NCBI GenBank assembly: GCA_964016885.1
Contig: OZ024742.1
Span: 358,346,087 to 358,410,086, forward strand
DNA length: 64,000 nucleotides
Origin: Eledone cirrhosa
Taxonomy: Eukaryota; Mollusca; Cephalopoda; Octopoda; Eledonidae
Direction of reading: 5' to 3'
Numbering within the stretch: position 1 is the first letter of the stretch; each line of letters starts with the position of its first letter. Below are positions 34,883-46,395 of the stretch, in pieces. The notes under the pieces were generated by a model. It was not told where the DNA came from. It did not search any database and saw only the letters and a program-made list of their open reading frames with translations. The position numbers were made by a program, and so were the translations under genes.

Positions 34883-36285
34883 TACACCGCGATGATGCAC
34901 TTCTACTTATAGATTATAAAAAATTCAATATAGAAAGAACTAGAAAACTATTGCACAAGACATTCAAAATCTATAACCTTAGTATTACCATGGACAAAAA
35001 CACTAAAAACGTTAACTTCCTGGACGCCACCCTCTACCTAGACTCAAAGATATATGCACCTTTCCACAAACCTAATGAAAAACTCATTTACGTAGATACC
35101 AAGTCTAACCACCCTAGATCTATATTAAACTCTATCTCTAAGGGAGTATCTAATAGAATCTCTAATCTATCCTATCACGTAAACATATTTAGCAAAAACT
35201 CGCAATATTATAACCAGGCATTAGCTAGATCAGGCCATAATATAGAGATCGAGTTCCTACCTACAAAAGCACATAGCTACAACATTATTTCGCACAACAT
35301 GTCCATGAGGAAATTTAGTAATGGGAATAGCAACCACACACACACTAATACGGAAGATGCAAACAAAAATAAACCACACCACAGAAATTACCATAGTACC
35401 ATAAAAGGAAACAACTCACCAGACATAAAAAACAAAAATAGAAGAAGAAATAATACATTTTTAAACCCTCCTTTCAATCTAAACGTCTCTACCAACCTAC
35501 CTAGGGCTTTCTTCACACTACTAGATAAAAACTTCCCATCCGGCCATAAGTACCATAGCCTTTTAAACAAAAAACACTATTAAAATCTCCTACTCTACTA
35601 CGCCTAACATAGCATACCACATAGTTAGTAGCAATAAAAGAAAAATTAATTCTTACTTCCAGCAAACTAAATCACAACAGACGATAAACCTTCAAAATAA
35701 CATTATAGCAACTAACCCTAATATCAATAGAAATAATAGTAATAAGACTAGTGTAAACAATAACACTGGGAATGTCAACCCACATAACCATAACCCTATA
35801 GCTACCATCCAGACTTCTACACAACATATTAACCTGCAGACTAACACCCAGAATAATTGTAACTGTAGATCAAATAGAACCTGCCCTTTAGATAAAAAAT
35901 GCTTAACCAAGATATCATATACTCATGCACAGTCACAACTAGCAACTCTTCTGAAACCTATATAGGCTCTACTTCAAACTGCTTCCAAACCAGATACAAT
36001 TCGCACCACCACTCTTTCAAAAAACACAGTCTAGCCAACTCCACTTCTCTATCTAGCTACATACACTATCTAAAAACTAAAAATAAACCATATACACTTA
36101 AATGGTAAGTGATAGGTAACGCGTCATCGTACAAACTACCTAATACATTTTGTAACCTCTGTCTACTAGAGACCCATACTATCATCTTCTCAAACCATAA
36201 CCTCCTTAATAAAAAATCAGAAGTGTTCGCGTCTTGCCAACACCGCTTGCGACACTCCTTCCAAAACTTTAAACCCAATATATAA
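34883..36285 (+). pseudogene. Reverse transcriptase C-terminal part and GIY-YIG endonuclease
   Basis: Reading starts at HRDDALLLIDYK (34885), which resembles the catalytic [Y/F]xDD motif of RT. NVNFLDATLYLDSK and DTKSNHPRSILNS follow, the thumb region typical of GIY-YIG retroelements, then LNPPFNLNVSTNLPR. A Cys pattern CNCRSNRTCPLDKKC (near 35860-35900) precedes the endonuclease: DIIYSCTVTT, TYIGSTSNCFQTRYNSHHHS and STSLSSYIHYL. Breaks are a one-base insertion near 35582, a one-base shift near 35915 and a TAA after LKW at 36106. Downstream the frame continues (FCNLCLLE, LLNKKSE) to a stop at 36283-36285. The N-terminal half of the RT, including the first catalytic Asp, is absent. GIY-YIG endonucleases cut the target DNA in Penelope-like elements. 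This copy cannot be active. Confidence 0.75.
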
Positions 36286-36430
36286 CAGTGTCAGACTTGA
36301 ACCCGTCACCACCTCTAGCAGCAATCATCAGGGGCACACCTTACACCTTATCTCCACACCCATTAATCCTATTTAACGCAAATAGTGACATCCTCCTAGT
36401 ACCTTTTTCCTTGGAGATATCCCCATGTAC

Positions 36431-37847
36431 TTCTACTTTTGGTATATGGGCCTTCAATTGCTTAGACTACATTACACCAATGTAAACTTTAAGCACGGAA
36501 TTGGTTGTGCTAACATTGTCCTGTGTATGTATGTAGTGCCATCATTGGATAAATGGAAGATTAAGTAATTAATTTATTAACATAAAAGAGCTATATAATC
36601 TATATGCTGAGTGCAATGAATTATGTACAGATGATGTATGAGTTATAAATACATGTATGACTTGATGGTCAGATCAGTGTCTTTGTAAGTGAGAATTGAT
36701 CTCTGGACTACCCTAGTGATATTTAACTTTGCCATGCAATCAGTCATGCAATGACCCAGAACTTACCAGGAGTCATATATAGAAGTGATTCTAATAAGAC
36801 CCTGCCAGGTCCTGCGGGTGGACTACACTTACAAAGATCATTGATTTGGAGATCTGACTCTTCATGTGGAATGTTCGGTGGGGGCACTCTATGATAAAAG
36901 GTATTCATCCTAATATGAACACCTTTAGTACTTCTCGATAGACTACACTGTAATTTATAGATAAGATACTTAAATTTAGAAATTGTTTATAACCTTATAT
37001 GATGGGAACTCATTTGAGACACCATTAATGTACTTTAGGATAATAAATTTAACTATAGAAATCAGCTAGTTACCTCCCCTTACGCATTAACACCCCTTAA
37101 TCACACACACACTTCCGGAATATAATACGATGTCATCTCTCACAACAAAAACAACCTGATCTATGAATCGAATTAAAGAACGACAAGCTGTGATGTTCTA
37201 GCATGGTTCACCAGGCACCCAATGTTGAATCATCGTGGATTGTGAGATGGGCATGTAGTCTATAAATTGCGTTTCCTGGATTGTGAGAGTGGTGGTGTGT
37301 ACGAGGACAGTGGTGCTGTTTTGCTTCTCATTTGTAATATTTTTGATATTTTTGGTGTTTCTCCACACACGGGCTTCTATATCGTACAGGTGTGTGTAAA
37401 TAATGCTTAACCAGTTCACCCCCATGCTGCTCTTAATTGCCTGCTTTGACTGCTTGTTTTAATTGTAACAATCTGCCGCACTATAATCTTGTATAAATAG
37501 GACACACGTGCATGCCACACGTGTGACTGTTGCATACACTGGCTACTCCAAACTTTCCTTTTGCTTTATCTTAGTAGACTGCCAATGTTTTATTTTAATT
37601 TTAATTTTGTCCTTTAATATGACTGTAATCTTTGTATGTAAATTACCATGCTATATTATTATAATGGATGTCAACCCACTGTGGGTCAATATATACATAT
37701 GTTTCTATATGTCTCTTGTGTTGAAAAGGAGGTCAAGTATGTTAAAAATCACTGAATAATTGCTCCGAAGACTCCAAACCTCGGTTTGGAAGAAACAATT
37801 GTAAACAGATAAATGATTTAAACAGAACTTTGTTTCATGTAATCTCT
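36431..37847 (-). repeat. Right inverted arm
   Basis: Reverse complement of 33469-34882. The differences are few, for example at the 'caccaggcacccaatgttg' site near 37208. Confidence 0.85.
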
Positions 37848-37959
37848 ATATAACTGCTCTGTAAAACAACTGATGTTGTTACATTGAGCTATTTATCTTA
37901 CTGGTAATAAGATAGTAATAAATTACTGTCTTTCACTATTTAGGGTATAATATATATAT

Positions 37960-38007
37960 AACTATAAAAGGTTTTAGTATATACATAACCATAAATAGTA
38001 TCCTTAA

Positions 38008-38102
<95 letters not shown>

Positions 38103-38121
38103 TATATATATATTTATATAT

Positions 38122-38152
<31 letters not shown>

Positions 38153-38167
38153 AATATATATATATAT
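37960..38167. repeat. (TA)n microsatellite
   Basis: About 200 bp of interrupted TA repeats directly upstream of a LINE fragment. Confidence 0.9.
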
Positions 38168-38624
38168 TCGTAGAGACCTGAAAATCCGCCTCTTCATTGC
38201 TGTAGTGGAGTCTGTGCTGCTGTATGGGTCTGAGACTTGGACACTGACCAAGAGACTCACTCAGATGGTGGATGGGTGCTACACGAGAATGCTGAGGATG
38301 GCTCTGAACATTAATCAGTATACACTGAGGATGAAAAACTCAGAGCTGTATGGGAGCATCCCAAAAGTCAGCTCAAAAGTGACACAGAGAAGACTGAGGT
38401 TGGCTGGACATGCTCACCGACATCCAGAGTTGACATTGCACTCAGTGCTCCTTTGGGAGCCCCTACATGGACACACTAGAAGAGGAAGACCAAGGTTAAC
38501 ATATGTTGATGCCCTAAGGACAGACACTGGTCTGTTGGAGATGCAGGATATGGCAGCGATAATGAGGGACAGAGACCGCTGGAGAGAACTCGTCCATGGA
38601 TCTCGGGAATTTTACCCGCCTTAG
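38168..38624 (+). pseudogene. LINE C-terminal domain, different family
   Basis: About 150 codons resembling the post-RT domain of a non-LTR retrotransposon: [69 protein letters not shown], ending DRWRELVHGSREFYPP and a stop. The order of motifs (YGSETW, R.LAGH, GRP) parallels the RTE copies, but the sequence is clearly different, so it is another LINE family. The copy is 5'-truncated and flanked by (TA)n on both sides. RT is absent. Confidence 0.75.
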
Positions 38625-38634
38625 ATAGATAGAT

Positions 38635-38673
<39 letters not shown>

Positions 38674-38685
38674 TGTGTATGTATA

Positions 38686-39260
38686 TCATCATCATCATCA
38701 TCATCACCGTTTTACGTCCGTTCTTCCACGCTAGCATGGGTTAGACGGGTTGTCCTGTTGTGGGCAGTGTCTGGTCGGCTGACCATGCCTTGCTCATACA
38801 GGAACTGATCTGGCTTGATTTCTACAGCTGGATGCCCTTCCTAACACCAACCTCATTTACAGTGAGTGCTGGGTGCTTTTTCGTGGCGCCTACACGTCCA
38901 CTTTACAGTGTGGGCTGGGTGCTTTTTTGCCGTGGCACCTCCACGACCACCTTGCGGTGGGGGGGGGGGGCATATTGTTTATATGCTTCAGCATGTACCC
39001 ATGGGAGGTCGGGTACCCTGTATTACTGCGTGACGCCAGAAGTCACGGTCGTGTGTCATTGACTTTGAGAGGTGTAGTTGGGTAAGGTCGGCTTTTATCA
39101 CCTCATCCCAAGTCATCTTGGGTCTCCCCACTCCGCGGTTTCCATCAACTTCTAGTGCTCTGCACCTTTTTATGCAGCTGTCATCCTTCATACGCATCAC
39201 ATGTCCATACCAGCGTAACCGCCTCTCCTGCACGCAGCATTTGATTCCTCTTATGCTCAG

Positions 39261-39272
<12 letters not shown>
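38686..39272 (-). mobile_element. RTE LINE 3' part, near-identical to 17341 copy
   Basis: (GATGAT)n tail at 38686-38706, full 3' UTR including a G/C homopolymer (38961-38970), then the last part of the C-terminal domain (38988-39270: [32 protein letters not shown]). The reading frame enters a (TA)n tract at 39272. Similarity to 17341-17895 is almost complete, so both came from the same recent source. Confidence 0.85.
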
Positions 39273-39339
<67 letters not shown>

Positions 39340-39653
39340 CGTGTATGTACATATATATATATAGGTATGTATGTATAGACACACATTCACCATACACACT
39401 CATACACACACATAGATACATACATATATATATTCATGAAGAATTTAATTACAGATGTTGGGAGTAGCAACAAATTTCACCAACATTTTCAATTACCTAT
39501 TCTCTATTGATGTAGTCATATTTTATTAATATGAAGAATGGAAGAACAGTGTATGTGCATATACATATATATATATATATGTATATATATGTCCCATCCT
39601 TGCAAGCAGGGAAGAGCGGACGTAAAATGGTGATGATGATGATGATACATACA

Positions 39654-39727
<74 letters not shown>

Positions 39728-39747
39728 TGTATATATATATATGTATG

Positions 39748-39783
<36 letters not shown>

Positions 39784-39946
39784 TATATATACATATATAT
39801 TTGTTTATATATTTGTTTATGTATACACATACAGACACACACACCACACACGCATACATAAATATATTTGCATCAGATGTTAAAACGGCAATGATGATGG
39901 TATTTGTATGCTTATAGATTTATCTACACACACACACACACATACA

Positions 39947-39980
<34 letters not shown>

Positions 39981-40085
39981 TGTATATATAGGTCTCTCTC
40001 TATATATGAATATATATATTCACATGCATATTTGCATGAATGTATGGTGTCTATATATTTATATATATATATATATATATATAGT
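39273..40085. repeat. (TA)n/(CA)n microsatellite cluster with a LINE tail
   Basis: Most of this stretch is TA and CA repeats. A 60-bp LINE/SINE tail (ttgcaagcagggaagagcgg, cgtaaaatggtgatgatg) sits at 39590-39650 on the plus strand, and a degenerate one at about 39870-39900. Confidence 0.8.
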
Positions 40086-40662
40086 CAGATAAGGAGAGAG
40101 ATAGAGAGAGAGAGAATGTTTAAAATAGATGCTTGCATTGATGAAAGCCAATTCTATATGGGAATATTTCATTTGATAATACTGACAATATCAATTTTCA
40201 GGTCACAAGGTCTTGAATATTATATTTACCATTTTCTCCAAATTACAAAATCTTAAGAATTCCATAATAGAAGAGTGTAGCAACTTAATAATAGTGTTTT
40301 GGTTCTGTAACAGACATGGATGACAAAGCTGGCAAGATAATAATTAAAGAGGATCTGAAAATATATAGAATATTTTAATGAAACTTTTGTAAAATATCAA
40401 ATTATTTCATAGAGATATATTGATTATTTGTAATGAATAGATACTTTGTAATATTGCAGTTGTTTAATAGAATATTCTTATAAAACTTTTCCACAAATTG
40501 GAATTATAACGATCTTGTGACCTTTTCCACAAATAGGATTAGTAGTGACTCTTTTTCACTCGTCACCTCTCTAAGAAATACTCTTTCTCTTTCTTCACAC
40601 ATTTTTTTTTTTAATTTTACAAAAAAATCAAAATTAAATTCTCCTGAAGTCAATTTTCATCA
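40086..40662. other. No gene
   Basis: A GA-rich stretch (40092-40118), then AT-rich DNA with no recognisable element. Confidence 0.45.
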
Positions 40663-40953
40663 TCATCATTGTGTTCCCCTTCCCCCTCCTCCTCCTCCTC
40701 CTCCTCCTCCTCCTCCTCCTCCCCCTCCTCCTCCTCATCATCATCATCATCATCATCATCATCACTGTGTTCCCCTTCCCCCTCCTCCACCCCCCCCTCA
40801 TCATCATCATCACCACCATCAACACCATCATCATTCACCACCATCATCATCATCATCACCCATCATCACCATCATCATCCATCATCATCATCATCATCAT
40901 CACCATCATCATGCTCACCTTCATCACCATCATCATCGTCACCATATCATGTC
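40663..40953. repeat. (CTC)n/(CAT)n microsatellite
   Basis: Alternating CTC and CAT triplet blocks with two copies of 'tgtgttccccttccccctcc'. It directly abuts a decayed LINE 3' module, so it probably grew from a (GATGAT)n tail on the minus strand. The His-, Ser-, Met- or Pro-rich open frames are artefacts. Confidence 0.85.
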
Positions 40954-41110
40954 TGCTATCTATCCTAACACGTGTTAGATATGTTGTCCATGTCTATGAC
41001 AGGTCAGTAAGTCCATACGTCTCCTATTTCATGTCGTTTCTACAGCTAGATGCTCTACCTAACACCAACCACCTACAGAGTGCACACGATGCATCGACTT
41101 TCAACATTAG
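40954..41110 (-). mobile_element. Decayed LINE/SINE 3' module
   Basis: Divergent matches to the shared module ('tttctacagctagatgctct', 'ctaacaccaaccacctaca') on the minus strand, with the CAT array as its tail. Confidence 0.5.
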
Positions 41111-41260
41111 CACTGTTTTCTTACAGAGTGTACAGGATACATTTTATCAAGGTACCACACTGGATTGTGTGTTGTATTCTTCAACAAAACCCTTCATTTC
41201 ACATTGCTCCCTTATACTCAACTGAACATGAGTACCAGTAATAGCTGCGATGGACTGCTC
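41111..41260 (+). mobile_element. SINE body fragment
   Basis: 'ttcacattgctcccttatac' and 'catgagtaccagtaatagct' match the middle of the tRNA-derived SINEs at 11476 and 54488. It leads into the first unit of the tandem array. Confidence 0.6.
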
Positions 41261-42510
41261 TCCTGTCCAGGGGGGAGTCTTGTACTCTGTTGCTTAACAC
41301 CATGGTTACCAGGATAAGCAGCAAGCTGATGAGCCTCTGGGCTTGAGACAGACTTTAACCCTGTGATGGACTGCTGTCCTGTCCAGGGGGGAGTCTTGTA
41401 CTCTGTTGCTTAACACCATGGTTACCAGGATAAGCAGCAAGCTGATGAGCCTCTGGGCTTGAGACAGACTTTAACCCTGTGATGGACTGCTGTCCTGTCC
41501 AGGAGGGAGTCTTGTACTCTGTTGCTTAACACCATGGTTACCAGGATAAGCAGAAAGCTGATGAGCCTCTGGGCTTGAGACAGACTTTAACCCTGTGATG
41601 GACTGGCGTCCTGTCCAGGGGGAGTCTTGTACTCTGTTGCTTAACACCATGGTTACCAGGATAAGCAGCAAGCTGATGAGCCTCTGGGCTTGAGACAGAC
41701 TTTAACCCTGCGATGGACTGCTGTCCTGTCCAGGGGGAGTCTTGTACTCTGTTGCTTAACACCATTGTTACCAGGATAAGCAGCAAGCTGATGAGCCTCT
41801 GGGCTTGAGACAGACTTTAACCCTATGATGGACTGCTGTCCTGTCCGGGAGGGAGTCTTGTACTCTGTTGCTTAACACCATGTTTACCAGGATAAGCAGC
41901 AAGCTGATGAGCCTCTAGGCTTGAGACAGACTTTAACCCTGTGATGGACTGCTGTCCTGTCCAGGAGGGAGTCTTGTACTCTGTTGCTTAACACCATGGT
42001 TACCAGGATAAGCAGCAAGCTGATGAGCCTCTAGGCTTGAGACAGACTTTAACCCTGTGATGGACTGCTGTCCTGTCCAGGGGGAAGTCTTGTACTCTGT
42101 TGCTTAACACCATGGATACCAGGATAAGCAGCAAGCTGATGAGCCTCTAGGCTTGAGACAGACTTTAACCCTGTGATGGACCGCTGTCCTGTCCAGGGGG
42201 AAGTCTTGTACTCTGTTGCTTAACCCTTTAACATTTACATTACTCGATACATACTATTGTATTTTCGTGGTAAACACTTCATCTGGCATAATTATCTCAC
42301 ACAATATCGAATCTATGAGACTTTGATATCTATTTTGAGAACAATACCTTAATATAAGTATGAGCAGCTGATTATGGCCAGCTTGAACAGAAAGAGGTGA
42401 TAGCATCCTGGCCAGGTATGGCCAGTTTAAATGCTAAAGGTTTAACACCATGGAAACCAGGATAAGCAATAGCTTGCTGAGCCTCCAGGCTCGATGCAGA
42501 CTTTAGACTT
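41240..42510 (+). repeat. 116-bp minisatellite derived from a SINE 3' end
   Basis: About nine units of 115-116 bp: 'ttgcttaacacc' recurs at 41290, 41406, 41522, 41637, 41752 and 41868 and beyond. Each unit runs from gtgatggactgctgtcctgt through 'gttaccaggataagcag' to 'gcttgagacagactt'. A MITE interrupts the last unit at 42224-42441. A single, divergent unit of the same sequence lies at 54206-54330 on the minus strand next to a SINE, which points to the origin. Confidence 0.9.
42224..42441 (+). mobile_element. piggyBac-type MITE, copy 2
   Basis: A 218-bp element flanked by TTAA at 42220-42223 and 42442-42445. Starts CCCTTTAACATTTAC, ends AAATGCTAAAGGT. Uninterrupted neighbouring units of the tandem array contain a single TTAA at this spot, so the empty site is visible and proves insertion. 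Confidence 0.85.
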
Positions 42511-44205
42511 TTTTTAAATGACCTAAAGAGGTTGCTGTATGATCAATCAGACCGAATACTTTCCTCTACCCTATGTTGTCTCTGATTGCCAATCACATGG
42601 CTATGTACTGTGTTTAATTCAATGGTTGATAAATACATACATTAAGGAGATCCAGTTTATCTTGACATATTGTTACATAACTGTAAGAATGGTGAAATGA
42701 TTAATGTGTTTGCTCCGTAAATATGAGATCCCTGCTTTACTGCCACACTTGTGAAGGAAATAAGGTTGACAGAAGCTGTGTAGAAGCCTGTCAAGTCAAT
42801 TGCATTTGTAGTTCAGAAACTGCTGAACTGAACAATCTCCACTCTGTCTCAATATCCTCAGTTAGCTCAGGGAGTTATCTGAATTTGGATGCAATAGTAT
42901 CTGCATACCTGGTCCTGATTTCCTTATTCAGATATCACAGCTCCAATACTATGGACATGGGGTTAGAATATCTCAGGAAAGGATCACTGGACAGATTTTA
43001 TGGGCAAAAGACCCAGGGGTAGAGCCCCCAAAAAGGCGGTTGGATCACATCTACGATCCAGCCAGATCAGTTGGAAATGGTTGCTTCTTACAGAACTCAC
43101 TAGAAGGAATGTTTGAGGACTCTCCCCCAAGACCTTCTCAGGAATAAGTGGGCAAAGAAGAAGAAATAAAGAAATAATAAAGAAATAAAGAAATCATTAT
43201 TTCCAAAGGTTAAAATACCTAATTAGTTATATGGTCAGGTGATAGTGTTACTGCTGTTGTTGATGGATGAACTGAATTCGTCCTGATGGAGCAAGGTAAT
43301 GATTAAAGGCTTTCTAACAATGGTTACATCATCATCATCATTTAATATCTATTTTACCTACTAATAAGTATTGGCCAGGTCGTTACCAAACCAAGTCAGT
43401 ACTCAAAGGGATCTAATGATATCTCAAATGGATCTAAGGGCTTATCTACTTACTTTCCTACACTCCACCAAGTTCTTGGGTGAATATCACTATCCAATAT
43501 ATTCCATTGCGACAGTAGAGAGTTAAGTGAGTGATTTTTAACTGCTATGTCTAGTATATTGAGTGAAGCCATAAAGATTCTTTTGATTCCTTCTTTCTTG
43601 TAATATTTCTGATGGTGCTCTATGCTATAACTTTCTTTGGGAACATCATCAAATCCCTCATATTTAGTGAATAGAAGACTTTTAATTCTATGGTCTAGTG
43701 GGATTAATCTAAATTTATTTCAATAGCCACAAGATACATTCAATATGAATGTTGCAATGATAGGAACACAGTTCTGCTATTTATACAAAACTTGATACTA
43801 TGCTACATTGAATCATTTGGATATCTTACATAAGATAATGGTTGCAGACAATTCATTATTTCTTTCTTCAAATTACTATTCTTCGCTCTCTCAATTTAAT
43901 TTAAATGATTCTGAAATCTGTCAAGTGAATTTCTTCTGTGTATATGTGTGTCTGAGTGTGTAGGGGAAAGGGGGGATACAAGTGTATGGATAAATGTGAT
44001 GTAATTGCTGAAGATAACATGTTTTATATAACTTTTGAAGCAAGGCATTACTTTTCTTTCACACATTTTCATTTAGAGAAAACATAGCGAATGAAGGATA
44101 AAAATGATATTCTACATTCTATTTTTCTAAGTAAATGTTTGGACTGACTTCAAGTTATAAGTGTTTAACTGAAGAAAAATGAAACTTTATACAGAGTGTG
44201 ATCTA
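42511..44205. other. No gene; LINE remnant at ~42960-43170
   Basis: Mostly AT-rich and featureless. At 43040-43140 the plus strand reads RLDHIYDPARSVGNGC, then a stop after PPRPSQE; the same ending occurs near 23100-23165. This suggests the 3' end of an unidentified LINE. A GAAATAAA repeat lies at 43158-43200. Confidence 0.35.
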
Positions 44206-44207
44206 AT

Positions 44208-45175
44208 TAATATGCAGATGACAATGAGCTGTACCTTGAAATCAAAAGGACAGATCCTGAAATCTATAACTCTTTCCTACAATCAGACCTGGACACAATG
44301 CAGCAATGGATCACAGACTGGCAACTGAAGCTGGCTGTGGACAAGTGTACCACCATGCATTTTGGGAGGAAAAATCCAGCGTCCACATACTCCCTCCACA
44401 ACACTGATATCAAGAAGTCTTCTTGTGAACGTTCACCTGCATTACTGTCAGCAGCGATTTGCATTGGACAAAGCACATCTCTAAAATTGTCAAGAAGGCC
44501 GAGGGTGTCTTGGCATCACTCAGCAAGACCTTTGTTAGCCGCTCTCCAGCCATCTATTTAAAGCTGTATACAGTTATGGTATGACCACACTTGGAATTCA
44601 CATCATCAGTCTGGAACCCCTTTCTTGCTCAGAACATTGACCTCCTGGAAACTGTTCAGAGACGTGCAACAAAGCGCATACCCTCTGTCAGACACCTACC
44701 ATATTCTGAACGCCTTGCTTCCCTGGGCATCGATTCATTGAAGCTCTGACTTCTGCCAATGGATTTGGTAAACACCCACAAAGTTATTAACCATCTCGCC
44801 AACAACAACCCTGAGCACCTTTTTGATCTCCATGTGTCTAACACACGTGGACATGCCTACAAAGTCAGAAAACAGCACAGCTCCCATGATTTTCGGAAAC
44901 ATTTTTTCATGCTTAGAGTTGCTGAAGCATGGAACAAACTGCCTGCGTCAGTTGTTAGCTGCCTAGACACTGCATCCTTTAAAACCTTCATGCTTCCCGA
45001 AATTCGCCAAAACTACACCTGATGTCCCCCTTCCATACACATGTGTATATCATGACTCATGCACTGTTCATTTTCCTGGCGTTTGTACATTACCCTATGT
45101 ACTATACATACACTTTTGATGAGTTGTAGTGCACCTGAGCACTGTACACAATATTTTCATTATTATTATTTTAAA
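44208..45175 (+). pseudogene. CR1/jockey-like LINE: RT C-terminal part and 3' UTR
   Basis: The copy starts exactly at the catalytic motif YADDNELYLEIK (44211). QQWITDWQLKLAVDKCTTM and GRKNPASTY follow, then after frame breaks (near 44450 and a TAG at 44580) the thumb/C-terminal region LETVQRRATKRIPSVRHLPY and HVSNTRGHAYKVRKQ, EAWNKLPASVVSCL, ending with a stop at 45020-45022. The 3' UTR continues to an ATT-repeat tail at 45155-45172. The motif style (W..W.L.....KC..M) is that of the CR1/jockey group and not RTE. It is non-functional. Confidence 0.8.
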
Positions 45176-45571
45176 GATATGTAATTACTGCAATGTTTGC
45201 CTCTGAAAGGAACCAAATATATTATATAGACAGATCTGCCTTTCTTTAACCCTTATCTCCTTTTTCATTATTTATATAATTATTTATGTAAACTTAATAG
45301 ATAATTTAAATAAACCTTTTTTTAAATGAAAATTAAATATTAGATTGAACTTTGAAATGTTGAGAAGAAATTAGGGTAAAAGTGGGTTAGCAAAAATATA
45401 TATTTTAATTTCATGTAAAGAGCATGTAGTTGTCATATCTTAGACCAAGGTGAATCTTCATTGCTTTGTTTATTATATGAATAAATTGCGATTTTAAGGA
45501 AATGTGTTCCTGCTATAACTACACTGTCATGTTTATTATGATGATAAATTGGTATTTAAGTTGAAATGTTG
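45176..45571. other. No gene
   Basis: AT-rich DNA without recognisable elements. Confidence 0.45.
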
Positions 45572-45579
45572 GGTATGAA

Positions 45580-45851
45580 CAGGGCCAGATTTAATGAGAG
45601 ACAAAGGAGGCAATTTCCCTGGGCACCCTGCAGCAAGGGGCCTCACCAGTGATTTCTGTAGCAATTTATTTGTGCCTCAGATGGGATTTTTAATTTTAGA
45701 AAGGTTAGAATTTTTTAAATTTAATACCGGTGTGTATAACTTTTCAATTACAATCACTTGCGCCAAGTTAACATATGTAAAATTGGGTGTTTGCGGTGTA
45801 TTCTAATATTTTGTGTATGAAGGGCCCCACCAAGGTCTAAATCAAACCCTG
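45580..45851. mobile_element. hAT-type MITE, 272 bp
   Basis: The ends cagggccagattta and taaatcaaaccctg are imperfect inverted repeats starting CAGGG, as in hAT elements. They are flanked by 8-bp near-identical direct repeats, ggtatgaa (45572-45579) and ggtataaa (45852-45859). An 8-bp target duplication is the hAT signature. There is no transposase inside. Confidence 0.7.
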
Positions 45852-45859
45852 GGTATAAA

Positions 45860-46395
45860 TCCAATGTGACATAGGAAATATGCCAAACTGCATTAGGTTA
45901 ACATGAATTTTTGTTTGGTATATTAAGAGATCTGCAAAACTGTTTCAGCTCATCACCGTTGGAGCTGTCTTGTTTAACATATTCACAACTTCGTCTGCTG
46001 AGACAATAAGGCAACAATGATCTAATATTTTGCTAAGATGATGAAATATAGTGATGTATATAACTTAAAACATACATTAGTGTCTCCAATTTATCATAAT
46101 TTTGTAAACACAAAATATATGATACATAATATATATGATACATAAGCAGAAATTTCTAGAACACAATGAATCGGAATAGAAAAAAAAATAGCCTGTTGGA
46201 TATATAAATTCTGAGAATAATTTGTTTAAGTCTTGTTGTGGCAGTCTATTCTTAAAGTTGTTTTATTTATGAGCTGTATCAGGTTCTGGCTGTAAACAAA
46301 TATATATTTTGAATTTATATCCTAAAGAAGTAAAAACTAACTCACATAATATCAAGAATGATAGCTTTCAATATTTAAAACTAGACTTAAAGAGA
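45860..46395. other. No gene
   Basis: AT-rich DNA without recognised features. Confidence 0.45.

Larger units (their letters stand above)
33469..37847. mobile_element. 4.4-kb element with 1.4-kb inverted arms around an RT/GIY-YIG gene
   Basis: The left arm 33469-34882 and right arm 36431-37847 are near-identical inverted copies (about 1,415 bp each, only scattered differences). Examples are agagattacatgaaacaaag against ctttgtttcatgtaatctct at the outer ends, and ggcccatataccaaaagtag against its complement at the inner ends. The 1.55-kb centre encodes the C-terminal part of a reverse transcriptase joined to a GIY-YIG endonuclease. The arms encode only short mirrored frames (83 and 75-83 codons) without recognised motifs. 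No terminal target-site duplication was clear. The family is probably Penelope-like or a related GIY-YIG retroelement; the inverted-arm architecture is unusual for those. Confidence 0.75.

Noticed and set aside
40517..41225. His-, Ser-, Leu- or Met-rich ORFs
   Set aside because: They are translations of CTC/CAT triplet repeats in different frames.
42723..43022. 99-codon plus-strand ORF as a small Cys-containing protein
   Set aside because: It has a few Cys near the start but no spacing pattern I recognise, and its end runs into a LINE-like remnant.
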